Assembly: GCA_015680685.1 (NCBI GenBank)
Contig: MNCI01008335.1
Span: 1,361,092-1,404,103 of the forward strand
Length of the DNA stretch: 43,012 bases
Reading direction: 5' to 3'
DNA from: Gnetum montanum
Lineage: Eukaryota; Streptophyta; Gnetopsida; Gnetales; Gnetaceae
Below are positions 42,250-43,012 of the stretch, piece by piece (the first letter of the stretch is position 1; each line of letters opens with the position of its first letter). A model generated the notes under the pieces. It saw nothing but the letters and a program-made list of their open reading frames with translations. It searched no databases and had not been told where the DNA came from. The translations under genes and the position numbers were made by a program.

Positions 42250-43012
42250 AACCAATACGGATTTTAGAGATATAACACTGGTGACTACCCAAGGTGTAGG
42301 GGTTAGGAAAAATTGAAAAATTGGACCAGGGCCTCCATGACTAAGAGCGATCCTCTGATAGCGATAGAATGGAAAAAGATAGGGAATAAGAAAGATGGAG
42401 GAAAAGAAACAATGGCAATGCCAATAAAATGAATGTTAGAGATTGAAAAAAAATGAAAGAAACAACAAAAAAAGTTGATTGCGGAAATGTTTAAGGGAAA
42501 GAAGTTAACTGATGCATCAAATATGAATGCCAATGGGTCCTCCCCAAAGCAGCTCATGCCCTTTATGCCCTAACAAACCCACATTCAAAGAGTCCGTAGG
42601 CTCTGGAAATGTCATTTGGAAGCAAGAATTAAATACTTAACCACAAGAATTCACCAAAGAGAAAATAATGCATTAACCAAAATATAGACTACTGATACAA
42701 CCGGCAATGAAGTGGAAAATGAAGAAAGAATGATGTGGAGAAGAGAATGGAATGGAGTCCCAAGAACAAGGTGGTGTACAACCGCTTGTGTAATTATGGT
42801 TAATGTGACTGAGTAGATCTCATTCCAAATCCAGCCTCAAACAATCCACATCTAGTGACTTCACATTAATACACTTGGCCAATCCATCCACTTGAAGTAA
42901 CAAGAATGCTTTCACCAAAGAGTCACCACCATTTTGAGGAAAACGAGAAAGGGAGAAGTAGGAAGCTAGAAAGGGCCTTAGTTAGAGGGAACATGTCTGT
43001 TTAGTTCCATAA
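42250..43012 (-). repeat. spacer of copy E
   Basis: Runs off the window edge. 43012-42960 is the conserved block (ATGGAACTAAACAGACATGT, then CTCTAACTAAGGCCCTT). The GGGGAGGACCCATTGGCATT word near 42535 corresponds to those of copies A, B and D. A clear U3-like promoter block is not visible before the intron in this copy. Confidence 0.55.

Overview
The window looks like nuclear DNA from a large-genome land plant. One intact, GC-rich gene, a plant FAD2-type (oleate Delta-12) fatty-acid desaturase, sits in about 40 kb of AT-rich, mostly old and broken retrotransposon DNA. The gene family and the dense nested LTR elements suggest a seed plant, possibly a gymnosperm. That taxon is inference; nothing in the sequence proves it. 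Four single N bases (1584, 3017, 5707, 8537) look like collapsed assembly gaps.

Left arm, + strand (1-19060). Copies of one Ty3/gypsy-like LTR family lie head to tail. Copy A has gag (3-1427), a spacer, an internal promoter-like block, an accessory ORF (here called aORF, 3075-5740) and an LTR (5908-6708); it has no pol. Copy B has spacer, internal promoter-like block, aORF (8104-11014) and an LTR lacking most of U3. Copy C is a 5'-truncated aORF (about 15915-17208) with a complete LTR (17436-18308). A LINE-like pol remnant follows (about 18345-19060).

Centre (19061-26680). Low-copy DNA holds the desaturase on the - strand (20434-21618), a probable 5'-UTR intron and promoter region upstream to about 23650, and two local tandem duplications.

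Right arm, - strand (26683-43012). It holds a second LINE-like remnant, a solo-like LTR (27459-28415), and copy D, the fullest copy: gag about 40990-39060, protease, RT, RNase H and integrase to about 35450, spacer, internal promoter-like block, aORF 33288-30433, 3' LTR 30194-29313. Copy E (spacer, aORF start, large internal deletion, LTR 41773-41000) abuts the gag of copy D.

The main observation concerns the accessory module shared by the copies. Each of the four preserved aORF starts is immediately preceded by a candidate mini-intron of 54-64 nt (AAG|GTAT ... YAG|ATGGC). In copies A, B and D a further upstream block resembles the U3 promoter of the LTR family: palindromes or short repeats followed by a TATA box. 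I infer that the aORF, a protein with a plant-transposon-like N-terminal domain and a long coiled coil, was expressed as a separate spliced transcript from an internal copy of the LTR promoter. All copies seen here are disabled by stops, frameshifts or deletions.
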